From UBA6059 sp040222235 (GTDB lineage Bacteria > Bacteroidota > Bacteroidia > Cytophagales > Cyclobacteriaceae), in contig JAVKDO010000006.1 in NCBI GenBank assembly GCA_040222235.1, positions 5,341 to 69,340 of the forward strand: DNA of 64,000 bases, given 5' to 3'. Position numbers and translations under genes: made by a program. Positions 41,625-51,062 of the stretch are shown one piece after another (positions within the stretch are counted from its first letter, which is position 1; every line of letters begins with the position of its first letter). The notes beneath the pieces are model-generated. The model was not told the DNA's origin. It saw nothing but the letters and a program-made list of their open reading frames with translations, and did not search any database.

Positions 41625-42890
41625 TTATTCGTTGCTAAAGCTGCTATACGTGAGTTTCCTCCAGAGGTATTCCAAAGGCCCTTGTTGAAACTTGCTTAGC
41701 CAAAGCGCACTTAAGGTGATTTGTATTATCCACATTCCTACGACTATACCCAGGAGCTCGAACCTTGACCATTGATTGAATTGTGCCAGACCATAGCCAT
41801 AGAATATGAATCCCAAGGTAACATTTTGGAAGATGTAGTTAGACAGGGCTGTGCGACCGACGTTGGAGATCAGCTTTGCTTTTTTAAACACTCTAAATTT
41901 CTGGAACAGACCATTGAGGATCAGGATATAAGCTACGGCCAGGATTTCCTTAGGAAACGTATGGAGTAAACCTCTCCATATATTGAGCACTGGATTGAAA
42001 TAGTCGTAAGTCCAATGCCAATACCAATCGTAGTTAATCATTAGAGCTAGCAAAAGTAGTCCAAGGCTTATCGTCCAGTAGTATTTCCAATTGCGGTAGT
42101 CTGAGAATATACCGCTGCGATATAGGATGATGCCCATGAGCATCACGATCAAGGTGCGGAATAGCAGTCCACGATAATAGAGTGTGCCTTTATGAACATT
42201 GGCGTGGCTATAGGTTTCCTTGAGTCCGAGCAAGTAAGTTGACTTAGGAGGTGCGTGATACGATCTATCAGCAGCTTGGGGTGTTAGCTTTTTTTGCCAT
42301 CGTTCAATGTTCTTGATATCATCTTCTGTTCTCTCATTCATGGGTACACCTTCTGATTGTTCCGCGGCTACTTCCCATTCCTGATATCTGACGACTTTAT
42401 TAAAGGATGGTACTAGGAGCAATACAGCCAAGATGATAATTGTAAGCACCAGATACCTGCTACTGATTGATCTGAATGGAAAAAGCAGCAGTCCGCATAT
42501 CGCATAATGATACAGCACATCACCTGTCCAAATAAGGTAGGCGTGTGCAACACCAATTAGAAACAACCATAGAAGTCTTCTGGCATAGATGTCCATAGCA
42601 GCCAGCCCCAATGATTTCTTCTCTAGTCGCTCTAAAAAAATGTAGAAACCCACACCGAATAGTAGTGCAAACATGTTGTAGAACTTGCCCTGTGTAAGGA
42701 AGTAAACCCAAAATCTAGTCGCATGATCGATAGGCTCTACAAAGCCAAACTTGTATGGACTCCAAGAATCTGGGTAAGCAAAATTCTCGATGTTGATGAA
42801 CAGTATGCCGAGTATTGCAATACCTCTTAGAAAGTCCAGTGATGGGATTCTATCTGAGGTGGGAATGGGTTGCAGAGTTGATTGTGGCAT
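41625..42890 (-). CDS. DUF418-family multi-pass membrane protein
   Basis: A 421-residue inner-membrane protein from ATG 42890 (MPQSTLQPIPTSDRIPSLDF). The N-terminal RIPSLDFLRGIAILGILFIN signature followed by about 8-10 hydrophobic helices identifies the DUF418/acyltransferase-3-like group. The C-terminal NYIFQNVTLGFIFYGYGL and LSALWLSKFQQGPLEYLWRK match DUF418. Biochemical function of the family is not established. The palindrome at 42923-42943 lies 33 bp upstream of the start. Confidence 0.9.
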   Translation of the reverse strand: MPQSTLQPIPTSDRIPSLDFLRGIAILGILFINIENFAYPDSWSPYKFGFVEPIDHATRFWVYFLTQGKFYNMFALLFGVGFYIFLERLEKKSLGLAAMDIYARRLLWLFLIGVAHAYLIWTGDVLYHYAICGLLLFPFRSISSRYLVLTIIILAVLLLVPSFNKVVRYQEWEVAAEQSEGVPMNERTEDDIKNIERWQKKLTPQAADRSYHAPPKSTYLLGLKETYSHANVHKGTLYYRGLLFRTLIVMLMGIILYRSGIFSDYRNWKYYWTISLGLLLLALMINYDWYWHWTYDYFNPVLNIWRGLLHTFPKEILAVAYILILNGLFQKFRVFKKAKLISNVGRTALSNYIFQNVTLGFIFYGYGLAQFNQWSRFELLGIVVGMWIIQITLSALWLSKFQQGPLEYLWRKLTYSSFSNE

Positions 42891-42922
42891 ACCATGAGTA
42901 AATCTAATACTTCTTAATAAAT

Positions 42923-42943
42923 ATACATAATACACTTATGTAT
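42923..42943. promoter_or_regulatory. palindromic operator candidate, copy 2
   Basis: ATACATAA-N5-TTATGTAT with N5 = TACAC, the same 8-5-8 arrangement as copy 1. It lies 33-53 bp upstream of the DUF418 start, within promoter range, and next to the terminator-like hairpin that ends the serine hydrolase transcript. Confidence 0.7.
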
Positions 42944-42944
42944 T

Positions 42945-42976
42945 AAAGAATCCACTTGTGTTTGGATTTCTTTTTT
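42945..42976. terminator. terminator-like hairpin after the serine hydrolase gene
   Basis: AAAGAATCCA pairs with TGGATTTCTTT with a one-base bulge, followed on the plus strand by TTTTT. On the minus strand it lies 8 bp beyond the stop of the serine hydrolase gene and ends in TTCTTT. Likely insulates this gene from the DUF418 promoter. Confidence 0.6.
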
Positions 42977-42983
42977 ACCATCG

Positions 42984-44534
42984 TCAATGCCTAATGTCCA
43001 ATCTTTGGATTTTAGGATCAGCCTCAGGGCTCAGGGTAAAGAATACGTCTAAAGTATCAGTAGCGGTGTAGATATCAAATGACCCTCTTAGCTGATTGCG
43101 CGGTTTGATATCTCCTATTTCTAATATTTCTCCGGATTGTCTAAGCAGTTCATTGATAGCCTTCATTCTGTTGTCTCTAGGCTCATCGAGATAGAAGTTT
43201 TCCGCTAGGATCAGCTCCTCAAGGTTAGTGTCCCATGTGGTGATCATCTCGACGATTTGGTCACGACGTTGTACCAGTATTTCTGATGTTCCGGTTTGTC
43301 TTGGTTTCAGGTCCAGCTCGTCGAATAATAGCTTTAGGATCTCTTGACTAGGCCATGCCGAGGTGTAGGTTAGATTACAGAACGCCATGATGCCAATACC
43401 TAGTTTGGGATAGAAAACATAGTAACTACCAAATCCCGGTAGTGCTCCGCCATGGGAGACTCGCCTTGTGCCTTCGCAGTTTTCAGAGGTGCCCAAGCCA
43501 TAGCCGTATCCGGAAATCACCGGGCATGGCTCGTCATTCCAGTCGGTAGCGGAAGAGATGAGCCGCTGATACTGTGGCTGATGCATCTTCCGCAGTGAGC
43601 TTCTCCTCACTGGTCCTTCTTCAGCGTCACCTCTTGGAGGCCAGGCAGAAAGGTGAAAACTCACATACTTGCTAAAGTCATCGATGGAAGTGATCAAGCC
43701 ACCCATGGCTCCATAAACACCATGGTGTAACATAGGCTCTAGTTCTAAGGTCTTCGGACGGTAGCCGATTACGAGCTGGTCTTCGGGTACGTCATCAACT
43801 TCCCAATAGGTAGCATTCATCCCCAAGGGTTCAAGAATATTTTTGGTAATATATTGCTGATAGGGCTCACCTGATACTTTTGAAACGATCATGCCTAACA
43901 TAGCATAGCCAGTGTTGCTATACTCGTAGGCATGTCCAGGAGGGTTTGAAAAGCTAATATTCTCTTTCATCAAATTGCGAAGCATCTCTTCGGGCTCTTC
44001 TAGTTGACGATCTCCCCATGGGTTGTCTTCAGGAAAGCCGGCTGTCATCGTTAGTAGATGTTCTACCGTAATGGTAGGCGCATCAGTCGTAGGATACTCC
44101 ATACCTGCCATTTCCGGTAGGTAATTGCTCACCGGATCATGTAGGCCAAGCTGACCATTTTCCACCAACTTCATTATGGCCATGGCGGTGAAGCTCTTAG
44201 TCATAGAGGCGATACGGAAGGAGGATTCGGGAGTAGCGGGCAATTGCTGCGCTATGTTGATCACACCCACAGCTGAGTCAATGACAAGCTGATTATCCAC
44301 GACTATCCCGTAGGAGATGCCAGGGATATTTTTTTCTTCTGCATAGTTGACAAAAAGCTCATGTAGTCGCTCGCGGATCGTAGCTATCTGTACTACTCTG
44401 TCATCTTTGGAAAAAGACGAAACTACATAGTCCGAGGACATTTTTCTAACCGCCGGTTGGGAAGCACCGATGGGTGTCTGTGACTCGCAGGACACTAAGA
44501 TGATAGCTGCTAGAAGGGGGAGAAGGTTTTTCAT
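42984..44534 (-). CDS. beta-lactamase-fold serine hydrolase lipoprotein
   Basis: A 516-residue class C/penicillin-binding-protein-like hydrolase anchored as a lipoprotein (lipobox ILVSC, Cys16). Catalytic S110-x-x-K113 (IASMTKSF) and Y205-S-N207 (YEYSNTGYAM) are present. The third motif is likely SHGGALPGFGSYY (H-x-G form) near residue 365, common in esterase-type members. The C-terminal 130 residues form an extra domain. Members hydrolyse esters, D-amino-acid peptides or beta-lactams; resistance cannot be inferred. It has its own promoter region of about 210 bp shared divergently with the transporter gene. Confidence 0.92.
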   Translation of the reverse strand: MKNLLPLLAAIILVSCESQTPIGASQPAVRKMSSDYVVSSFSKDDRVVQIATIRERLHELFVNYAEEKNIPGISYGIVVDNQLVIDSAVGVINIAQQLPATPESSFRIASMTKSFTAMAIMKLVENGQLGLHDPVSNYLPEMAGMEYPTTDAPTITVEHLLTMTAGFPEDNPWGDRQLEEPEEMLRNLMKENISFSNPPGHAYEYSNTGYAMLGMIVSKVSGEPYQQYITKNILEPLGMNATYWEVDDVPEDQLVIGYRPKTLELEPMLHHGVYGAMGGLITSIDDFSKYVSFHLSAWPPRGDAEEGPVRRSSLRKMHQPQYQRLISSATDWNDEPCPVISGYGYGLGTSENCEGTRRVSHGGALPGFGSYYVFYPKLGIGIMAFCNLTYTSAWPSQEILKLLFDELDLKPRQTGTSEILVQRRDQIVEMITTWDTNLEELILAENFYLDEPRDNRMKAINELLRQSGEILEIGDIKPRNQLRGSFDIYTATDTLDVFFTLSPEADPKIQRLDIRH

Positions 44535-44744
44535 AGTTACTGAAGGTTTACACTCAGAATTCCAAGTAGAAATTTAGTGATTGCTGAGCAGTAATCTCGC
44601 GATTTGAGAAATGCACCTTATCGAGCACTCACTGAGCCGCACCTATAATGATATAGGCTTAGATAAAAAACAGTCTGATCTACCGAATATCGCTATATTT
44701 AGAGATTAGAGACCCCAATAATTCAAATACCAAAACCAATCACA

Positions 44745-46091
44745 ATGCAAATCACCAAACCTAGATTAACCTTTTGGCAGATATTTAACATGAACGTAGG
44801 CTTCCTCGGAATTCAGTTCAGTTTTGGTTTGCAGCAAACGGCGGTTAATCCGATATTTTCATTTCTAGGCGCGAGTCATGAAGACCTGCCGTTGCTGAAT
44901 ATAGCCGGCCCGGTCACTGGCTTGATCATACAGCCGATCATTGGAGCTATTTCTGATAAGACATGGTCACCACGATGGGGCAGAAGAAAGCCGTTCTTCT
45001 TAATCGGAGCACTGCTGGGCAGCTTATGTCTGTTTGCTTTTCCCTATAGTCCGGCTTTATGGTTTGCCGTGGGATTACTGTGGATTCTTGACGTGGGCAA
45101 CAATATGGCGATGGAGCCCTATCGGGCATTTGTAGGAGACAAGTTGCCTGACACGCAGATGAGTTTTGGTTATCAGATGCAGAGCCTGTTTGTTGGTGCG
45201 GGTATCGTACTGGCCAATGCTTCCATTTTCCTTTTTCAGGATTGGTTTGGCGGGGCAGCAGAAGTAACTGAAACCAGTACTGCTATTCCCAGATGGTTGT
45301 ACTACTCCTTTTTCATAGGCGCGATACTTTCAGTGTCTACCATCCTGTGGTCGGTACTGAAGACTCCTGAAATCCCACCTTCTGATGAAGAGATGGAGGA
45401 AATGAAGCTGCACAATGAAATGTCATTGATGGACAGAATCAATGCTCCATTCAAGGAGATCGTTGGTGCCATCAAGGACATGCCTAACTTCATGTGGAAG
45501 CTGTCAGGGGTCTATTTATTTCAATGGTATGCCTTGTTTATCTATTGGCAGTTTATAGCGCCCCTGTTCAGGGAGTCGATGGGTTTTGATCAGTCGCAGG
45601 CCCTTAGCCAGGCTGCCAAGATGAATACGACTTACAATATCTCCACTATGGTGATCGCTTTGGCCTTAGTGCCGTTGGCGGTGAAGTTTGGGAGTAGGAA
45701 GGTCTACACCGGAAGTTTGTTTCTAACCGGTTTGGGTATGTTATCTATCCCTTATATACATGACCCAGTATGGGTATTATTACCAATGGTATTCTTTGGT
45801 ATCGGCTGGGCAGCTATGATGGGTATACCGTACTCGATGGTCTCCAAAATAGTCCCGCAAGATCGCAGGGGTGTCTATATGGGGATACTCAATATGATGA
45901 TTGTCATCCCTATGGGAATTCAGACATTGACTTTCGGCCCTATCGTGAAAAACCTACTGGGCAACAGTGCCATCAATGCTATCCTGCTCGGAGGGGTATT
46001 CTTTCTGATCTCTGGATTGCTCTCATTGCGACTAAATGAACCGAAATCTGAGGGTGAAGAATCACCAATGGCTGCTGGAGGTGGCCATTAA
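44745..46091 (+). CDS. MFS transporter, SLC45-like
   Basis: A 448-residue inner-membrane transporter with about 12 hydrophobic helices. The loop 2 signature WGRRKPFFLIGALLGS together with SDKTWSPRWG resembles the SLC45 sucrose/proton symporter group. LDVGNNMAMEPYRAFVGDKLP after helix 4 and the internal repeat IGWAAMMGIPYSMVSKIVP...GVYMGI match it well. The substrate is therefore probably a sugar or glycoside, inferred from family. Bacteroidota members often flank glycan genes, but no polysaccharide-utilisation genes are next to this one. Confidence 0.9.
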   Translation: MQITKPRLTFWQIFNMNVGFLGIQFSFGLQQTAVNPIFSFLGASHEDLPLLNIAGPVTGLIIQPIIGAISDKTWSPRWGRRKPFFLIGALLGSLCLFAFPYSPALWFAVGLLWILDVGNNMAMEPYRAFVGDKLPDTQMSFGYQMQSLFVGAGIVLANASIFLFQDWFGGAAEVTETSTAIPRWLYYSFFIGAILSVSTILWSVLKTPEIPPSDEEMEEMKLHNEMSLMDRINAPFKEIVGAIKDMPNFMWKLSGVYLFQWYALFIYWQFIAPLFRESMGFDQSQALSQAAKMNTTYNISTMVIALALVPLAVKFGSRKVYTGSLFLTGLGMLSIPYIHDPVWVLLPMVFFGIGWAAMMGIPYSMVSKIVPQDRRGVYMGILNMMIVIPMGIQTLTFGPIVKNLLGNSAINAILLGGVFFLISGLLSLRLNEPKSEGEESPMAAGGGH

Positions 46092-46092
46092 A

Positions 46093-46917
46093 TCATTGGA
46101 TCTGTAGTCTTACATCATCGATGAATAACTCAATATCACTTGATGTGGGATTGGCGGTAGCACCAATCTGAAAGCGCTCATAGAATAGTGGTTGCTGTAG
46201 CTTAAAATTGATTCCGTTTCTGGCGAATTCTTCTCTAAAAAGAATAGGGTTAGGCATATTGATACCTTCAATATTAATCACTTGAGTGTCATTGATGGAA
46301 AGCTTGTTGAGCCCATCATCCTCGGTGGATAAAGTAAGCTCCCATTTCACATTGACCCATTCGTTTCTAGGAAAAGATTGGACTGTCTGAATCAGGGTTG
46401 TGCCCAATATTTTACCTCGCTCGATGGACAGATAGTCATTGCTCTTCATCATGAGCCGGATACCAGGACATTGATTGTCTGGAACAGATGGATCCCAGCA
46501 GGAGCAACACTCTAAATCGATGAGCAATAAGTTTTCGATATTCACTGTGGATGCAATGTAGAAGTTCGCTTCAATGATGACAGTAGAGCCTTCAGGAGCA
46601 TTGAATCCACCTTTTTCTATGTCTGCTTTTGAAAGTATTTCGTTAGAAGTTTTTGCTACTACTCTGAGGGAGCTGCTTCCTTCACTGACTGGATCGCCCA
46701 CTAGCTCGATTGTATTCTCTCCTCCATTAGGATCAACTAACTGGATGTTTGACCATCTACTACCATCCGACGGAAATAATTCCGCTAGGTCATTACTCAC
46801 GGTTTCAAACCCATTTTCGAATTGATAGGCTGTCCCAGAAGGTAAGCTGGTGGTGTCGTCATCGCTACAGCCAGGGAGTAGGAGTGTCAGCACAAGAGGA
46901 AATAATAGCTCTTTCAT
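46093..46917 (-). CDS. lipoprotein, possible concanavalin-like/polysaccharide lyase-like fold
   Basis: A 274-residue lipoprotein from ATG 46917 (LVLTLLLPGCSDDD, Cys17); the upstream ATG 46965 overlaps the methyltransferase gene. The mature chain is mostly strands: STVIIEANFYIAS, NEWVNVKWELTLSTEDDG, KLSINDTQVINI and a terminal SSDIELFIDDVRLQI. This closing pattern is typical of concanavalin A-like jelly-roll domains such as those of polysaccharide lyases and glycan-binding proteins. A Cys-rich loop, ECCSCWDPSVPDNQC, is distinctive. No catalytic assignment. Confidence 0.75.
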   Translation of the reverse strand: MKELLFPLVLTLLLPGCSDDDTTSLPSGTAYQFENGFETVSNDLAELFPSDGSRWSNIQLVDPNGGENTIELVGDPVSEGSSSLRVVAKTSNEILSKADIEKGGFNAPEGSTVIIEANFYIASTVNIENLLLIDLECCSCWDPSVPDNQCPGIRLMMKSNDYLSIERGKILGTTLIQTVQSFPRNEWVNVKWELTLSTEDDGLNKLSINDTQVINIEGINMPNPILFREEFARNGINFKLQQPLFYERFQIGATANPTSSDIELFIDDVRLQIQ

Positions 46918-46946
46918 TGCAAGAAGAAACGTGCTTCTTTGTCGAA

Positions 46947-47528
46947 TCAGTATCTCCTGGTACATAGAATGACACCAGTCGACCAGTTCATCTTAGTCAT
47001 GGTAAAGTCTTCTCTGGATTCAAGATAGGCTGTTAGTCTTTTAGCTTTCTCACCATGGCCCTCTGGCCAATTGGGCTGAGGAGTCATATCATCAATCACA
47101 TAGAGACCACCCACTTTGACCAAATCAAGCGTTTCCTCGAGCTCACTGTATTTTCCTGGCCAGGCATCAGCAAAAATCAGATCGAATTGACCTCCATTGT
47201 ACTCTTTTATCCATTGCGTGCCGTCAGCACAGACCAAGTTGACCCTAGGATCAGTTCCAAAAAATTCAAGAGCTATATCAACTAACTGGGGATCATTATC
47301 GACACTTATCAGTTTCGATTGTTGGTCCAGTCCCTCAATCATCCAAGCAAGCGAAAGGCCAATGCCTGTGCCTAACTCTAGAATTTTGGATGCTGGTTTC
47401 GAGGCGATGAGTGACTTAAGCAATGTGCCGATGTAGATGTCGGAAGGCATGGTAAATCCAATGGCCTTGCACCTGGCTTCCAACTGTGGATATACTTGAG
47501 GGGTGTCTAGAATATTTGATTGATTCAT
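46947..47528 (-). CDS. class I SAM-dependent O-methyltransferase-like protein
   Basis: A 193-residue methyltransferase. The Rossmann motifs are clear: ILELGTGIGLSLAWMI (motif I), SVDNDPQLVDIALEFFG (acidic end of strand 2), NLVCADGTQWI, FDLIFADAWPGKYSEL (motif IV-like) and GGLYVIDDM. The pattern matches the O-methyltransferase-3 family (catechol/caffeoyl-CoA type). It precedes the lipoprotein gene by 29 bp on the same strand. Substrate unknown. Confidence 0.9.
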   Translation of the reverse strand: MNQSNILDTPQVYPQLEARCKAIGFTMPSDIYIGTLLKSLIASKPASKILELGTGIGLSLAWMIEGLDQQSKLISVDNDPQLVDIALEFFGTDPRVNLVCADGTQWIKEYNGGQFDLIFADAWPGKYSELEETLDLVKVGGLYVIDDMTPQPNWPEGHGEKAKRLTAYLESREDFTMTKMNWSTGVILCTRRY

Positions 47529-47611
47529 TCTTGCTTTTTGTATAAGGTAGAATTTAATAGAGTAGTGCTAGTTATCAAACAGGAATCACTTCGAAACGCG
47601 TGAGCTTTGAA

Positions 47612-48298
47612 CTATCGCTCAGCGTAGGCGGCAGATTGAGTTTCGCTATTTTCTAGAAAGGCATCTTCTTCAGAAGACGATCCGTTCTTTTTCATAACGA
47701 TGATGCTTACCCAGATCACCCACCAGGCATCAAATACGAAGGTGATTTTCTGTATTAAGGGGAGGTAATAAAAGCCAATCTTCGTTTCGAAACTGAAGAA
47801 TACAATAATGCTCAGAATAAAGCATAAATAGGCCAAAGTCTTTAGGCCACCCTTGGGATAGCGCCTCATTTCAACGAAAAATGGGATCAACGCAATCGTA
47901 CCCAACACACCAGTGGCTGTGACAATGTGATCGTGAACATCTGTATACATGAAAATGAAGACAATCATCGTGAGCATTCCCACATACCTGATGATGGCAG
48001 TATTTCGATTTGTCCAATCAAATACTTGTGGTAGTAGAAAAAAGAATAAAATCATCGTACCACTTAGGATCAGATGGGAGATAGTGGCCAAATGGCGGGC
48101 AGGATTCTGGATACCACTAGGCGTGAAAGGGAGCATGGCATCACAGAGGAAGTTGTGAAAGTAGCTATAGCCCAAATCGTGTGGAATGTTCTCAGAACCA
48201 CCGGGATATGCCTGGGCCGCCAAAGTGAAAACAATGAGGTAGGCGCACATTCCCACAACGGGAATTAGGGGGTAATATCGTTTGATGACGTAAATCAC
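47612..48298 (-). CDS. DUF998-like multi-pass membrane protein
   Basis: A 228-residue integral membrane protein with about six hydrophobic helices. A GTG start at 48298 (MIYVIKRYYPLIPVVGM) is used because an in-frame stop lies shortly upstream and no ATG is closer than residue 17. SYFHNFLCDAMLPFTPSGIQN after helix 1 and NPARHLATISHLILSG match DUF998/FRAG1-type proteins of Bacteroidota. Function unknown. Confidence 0.8.
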   Translation of the reverse strand: MIYVIKRYYPLIPVVGMCAYLIVFTLAAQAYPGGSENIPHDLGYSYFHNFLCDAMLPFTPSGIQNPARHLATISHLILSGTMILFFFLLPQVFDWTNRNTAIIRYVGMLTMIVFIFMYTDVHDHIVTATGVLGTIALIPFFVEMRRYPKGGLKTLAYLCFILSIIVFFSFETKIGFYYLPLIQKITFVFDAWWVIWVSIIVMKKNGSSSEEDAFLENSETQSAAYAER

Positions 48299-48898
48299 GT
48301 ACAGCTTAACTCAATAGTAAGCAATTGGGTTCAAGATTTTTTAGAAACTGCTGTAAGATTTTGGCAATGTACCTAAGTACAGTTGTCTGTTTCTTCAACA
48401 AGTTCGCTAATTCTCTCTTTTCTGTGCTGGTATTTCACCCTATTGCAGGTTCGTGAAACTCTTTGCTGACTACATCAAAGGTGGAAGAGGATCGAGTTGG
48501 ATAGGACACAAAGGAGGAAGCTTGCGGAAGGCGGGTGAAACTCAGAACTCAGCTCAATTGTTGAGTTGAATTTTGACTCCTAAAAGTCAGTCCCCAAGCT
48601 GATAATGTTCTTTTCTTTACACCCAGGACACCCGTCTTTTTTCTTTTTACTAAATCAATCTATTTATTTAAAGTTTTTTGAAGTCACAGGTATTGAGCAC
48701 AAATATGGCAGTAGAAAGCGATAAACTTTCAGGTTTGGACTGAGCTAAAACGCCGTATTATTTTTTCTAATTTATTCTTGCTTAAAAGCCAAATCAACGA
48801 TTGGGAATTGTTGGTAGCTAGCATTGAACTTTCCTAAACTGCTGATGCCCTATTTGCTATATACGGTGTTGAAGTCGGTATTCATTTATTTTCTGTTG
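48299..48898. other. 600-bp gene-free region
   Basis: No credible gene is visible. A 60-codon frame (48824-49006, plus strand) overlaps the SnoaL-like gene and looks spurious. Short symmetries such as GTACCTAAGTAC and CTCAATTGTTGAG are present but weak. Promoters for the flanking minus-strand DUF998-like gene should lie in the left part. The base composition is more AT-rich than the flanking genes; it may be decayed sequence. Confidence 0.4.
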
Positions 48899-49240
48899 TC
48901 ATATGCTCTTGAAGACCCCAGTGTCAAAAATGAGATGGATATAGTTTATTTTGTTATCCTCCATGTCAAATGTTTGTGTCATAATGGTCGACACTCCGGG
49001 CTTTGAAAAGTTGTAAACTAAGCAAGCTGACGAACTATCTTCATACGACTTGAGTATCCGGTATTTGAATTTTTTTGGAGGATCAGCCTTCATCGAGTTT
49101 ATGTAGTCTTTAGCTGTATCAAAACTGTATAATGGCCCTTTGAACTTTAAATTATTAGCGAGTATGTGTCTCAATTTGTCAAATTCACCAGTTGAAAAAA
49201 CAATGTCCATATATTTTTGAGCTAATTCTAATGGTCTCAT
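48899..49240 (-). CDS. SnoaL-like/NTF2-fold protein
   Basis: A 113-residue protein with the cone-like NTF2 pattern: an N-terminal helix LELAQKYMDIVFSTGEFDKL followed by strands LKFKGPLYSFDTAKDYINSM, FKYRILKSYEDSSSACLVYNF and ending in NKINYIHLIFDTG. SnoaL-like proteins are small-molecule binding or hydrolase/isomerase scaffolds. The gene is isolated between gene-free DNA and the CarboxypepD_reg gene. Function unassigned. Confidence 0.8.
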   Translation of the reverse strand: MRPLELAQKYMDIVFSTGEFDKLRHILANNLKFKGPLYSFDTAKDYINSMKADPPKKFKYRILKSYEDSSSACLVYNFSKPGVSTIMTQTFDMEDNKINYIHLIFDTGVFKSI

Positions 49241-49358
49241 TTTGTGTCAGTCATTTTTGCATTGGCTGCAGTAACAATGTAACGCACTGTGTGTGCGCTA
49301 TCCATATTTCAAATATACCCTTCCTAATCAATTATCCAGCAGCAGCGTCAAATGGCTC

Positions 49359-51062
49359 TTACTTCCTCATCTCCTTCAACACTTCCTTCATCAACTTATC
49401 GCTAGGCACTGCTGGAGAGTTAGTCACTATTTTCCCGGCAGGGTCGGTGAGTAGCGAATAGGGGAGCACATCGTTGTAGAGCTCTTCGTAGATGTCTTTG
49501 TCAAGCTGGTAGTTGAGCCGTTCGTGGGTGATGTGTTTCTGGTTGAGGAGGTGGGCGTCCCGGCGGTTGAGCCAGCGGAGCTCATCCATCCCGAGACCGA
49601 CCAGCACGAGCTTGGCTTTACCTTTCTTGATCTGCCGCTTGAAGTAACCCTTGGGGATGAGATCTAGGAGTGAGGGATAGCGGTTGGCTGACCAAAGGAT
49701 GAAGTAGGTAGGCTGGCCTTTGTACTTTGATGCCATGTTTTGAAAGGCGTCTGAATCGATGATCGAGCCACCTCCTTCGAGCAGCTGATTGTACAGGGCG
49801 AACTGCTGCTCGATCGCCAATTTTTCCGATAGGTCATTGATAATCTTCTCCTCCAGGCTGGTGGCTTGTAGCACTGTGTAGTCACGCCAGAAGGTTGAGT
49901 CATAGTCGATGTTGATCAGCTGTTGCTGCTGAGGCTCCCCGCCCAGTGCGGGCTCCAAGTCATCAAAAACCAGCTCGGTATTGATCAGCTCGATGTGAGA
50001 AGTATGCACGAGTGAGTCGATGGTCGTGCCAAGGCTATCGTATTGGAAGTATTCAGCGGTGAGGTCACTCGTCACACGATTGAGATAATGCTTCCCCCGA
50101 TAGGAGAGGTATTGCACCTTTTTGTCGAGGCGGTAGCGCGTGCCCTCCGTCGGATAGTTGCTCTCATAGGACTCGGTGGCCTCATGCTGCAGTATGGCAA
50201 AATTCCTCATATTGATAAACAGCTGCCCCGTGTAGGATCTGTTGCGCAGCGTGCCACCCTGATCCGTGAAGTAGCCGATGACCAATACCTCTTCAGATTC
50301 GTAGGATGTCGTGTCCTGTATCCAGAAATCCACCGCATTGAAGTGGGTGAGCAATGGGTTTTGATACTCGTAAGCCGTCATGTCATTGCTTAGCAGAAAA
50401 TTGAGCGAGAAGGGCGGGTGCTTCAACTTGGAGCTGGCAGTGAAATCGAAACTTCGCCGAAGTTGGTTGACCCGAAAGCCTAGATTGTCCTCGGGGATCA
50501 CGCTGCGGTAAGGCTCCTTTCCTGATCGATAGACGTCCAGTGCCGCTTCAATTAGTCTGACATAGGTATCGTTTTCGGCGCAATAGTGGCGGTAGAATGC
50601 CCGACCCATCGACTCACTCTTGATGTAGTTTTGAGGAATGCGCCGAATGGCTTTTTGAGCAATTCTCCTGGCCCGGTCATCGTATTGCTTCTTTTCTATG
50701 GTACCATTGATCACTACTTCATCGAGCGACTTCAGGCTGGGGGTAAGGCTGACCGTCAAGGATGGATTGATTCCTGACGAAAGACGAATCTCGGATGACA
50801 CATAGCCTATGCAAGAGATTAACAGCCCCTGTTGATCATTGAGGTAGCGCGCTCTAAGTTTCAGATCAAAATCCCCCTCCAGATTAGAGGAGGTGCCGAC
50901 AGCACTGCCTTTGATTTGTAAGTGGGCAAACGGAACGGGTTCTTGGGTCTCCGCGTTGACTATTTTTCCCGATAGGGAGACCACCTGCGCGGAAACTGCA
51001 CCTGCCATCAGCACAAATGCCAATATGAGCAGCAAGGTCTTGCGCATTAATGCCTTACACAT
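49359..51062 (-). CDS. CarboxypepD_reg-like domain outer-envelope protein
   Basis: A 567-residue exported protein. The start at 51062 overlaps the stop of the SGNH hydrolase gene as TGATG, indicating translational coupling; ATG 51047 is an alternative. Both give a signal peptide ending AVSAQ. Residues about 27-110 form a carboxypeptidase-regulatory-like domain (LSGKIVNAETQEPVPFAHLQ, SCIGYVSSEIRL, LDEVVI). This is usual for TonB-dependent receptors, but no barrel or plug follows. The rest is a large mostly beta region with AAEN-type ERAR helices, as in DUF5686-like proteins, which I suspect but cannot confirm. A C-terminal thioredoxin-like or helical tail ends in LMKEVLKEMRK. Confidence 0.78.
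   Translation of the reverse strand: MCKALMRKTLLLILAFVLMAGAVSAQVVSLSGKIVNAETQEPVPFAHLQIKGSAVGTSSNLEGDFDLKLRARYLNDQQGLLISCIGYVSSEIRLSSGINPSLTVSLTPSLKSLDEVVINGTIEKKQYDDRARRIAQKAIRRIPQNYIKSESMGRAFYRHYCAENDTYVRLIEAALDVYRSGKEPYRSVIPEDNLGFRVNQLRRSFDFTASSKLKHPPFSLNFLLSNDMTAYEYQNPLLTHFNAVDFWIQDTTSYESEEVLVIGYFTDQGGTLRNRSYTGQLFINMRNFAILQHEATESYESNYPTEGTRYRLDKKVQYLSYRGKHYLNRVTSDLTAEYFQYDSLGTTIDSLVHTSHIELINTELVFDDLEPALGGEPQQQQLINIDYDSTFWRDYTVLQATSLEEKIINDLSEKLAIEQQFALYNQLLEGGGSIIDSDAFQNMASKYKGQPTYFILWSANRYPSLLDLIPKGYFKRQIKKGKAKLVLVGLGMDELRWLNRRDAHLLNQKHITHERLNYQLDKDIYEELYNDVLPYSLLTDPAGKIVTNSPAVPSDKLMKEVLKEMRK

Noticed and set aside
48460..48570. Protein-like stretch KGGRGSSWIGHKGG in the gene-free region
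   Set aside because: Bounded by stops within about 55 codons and no start; too short to call a gene remnant.
48824..49006. Plus-strand frame of 60 codons
   Set aside because: Overlaps the better supported SnoaL-like gene on the other strand and has no recognisable domain or start context.
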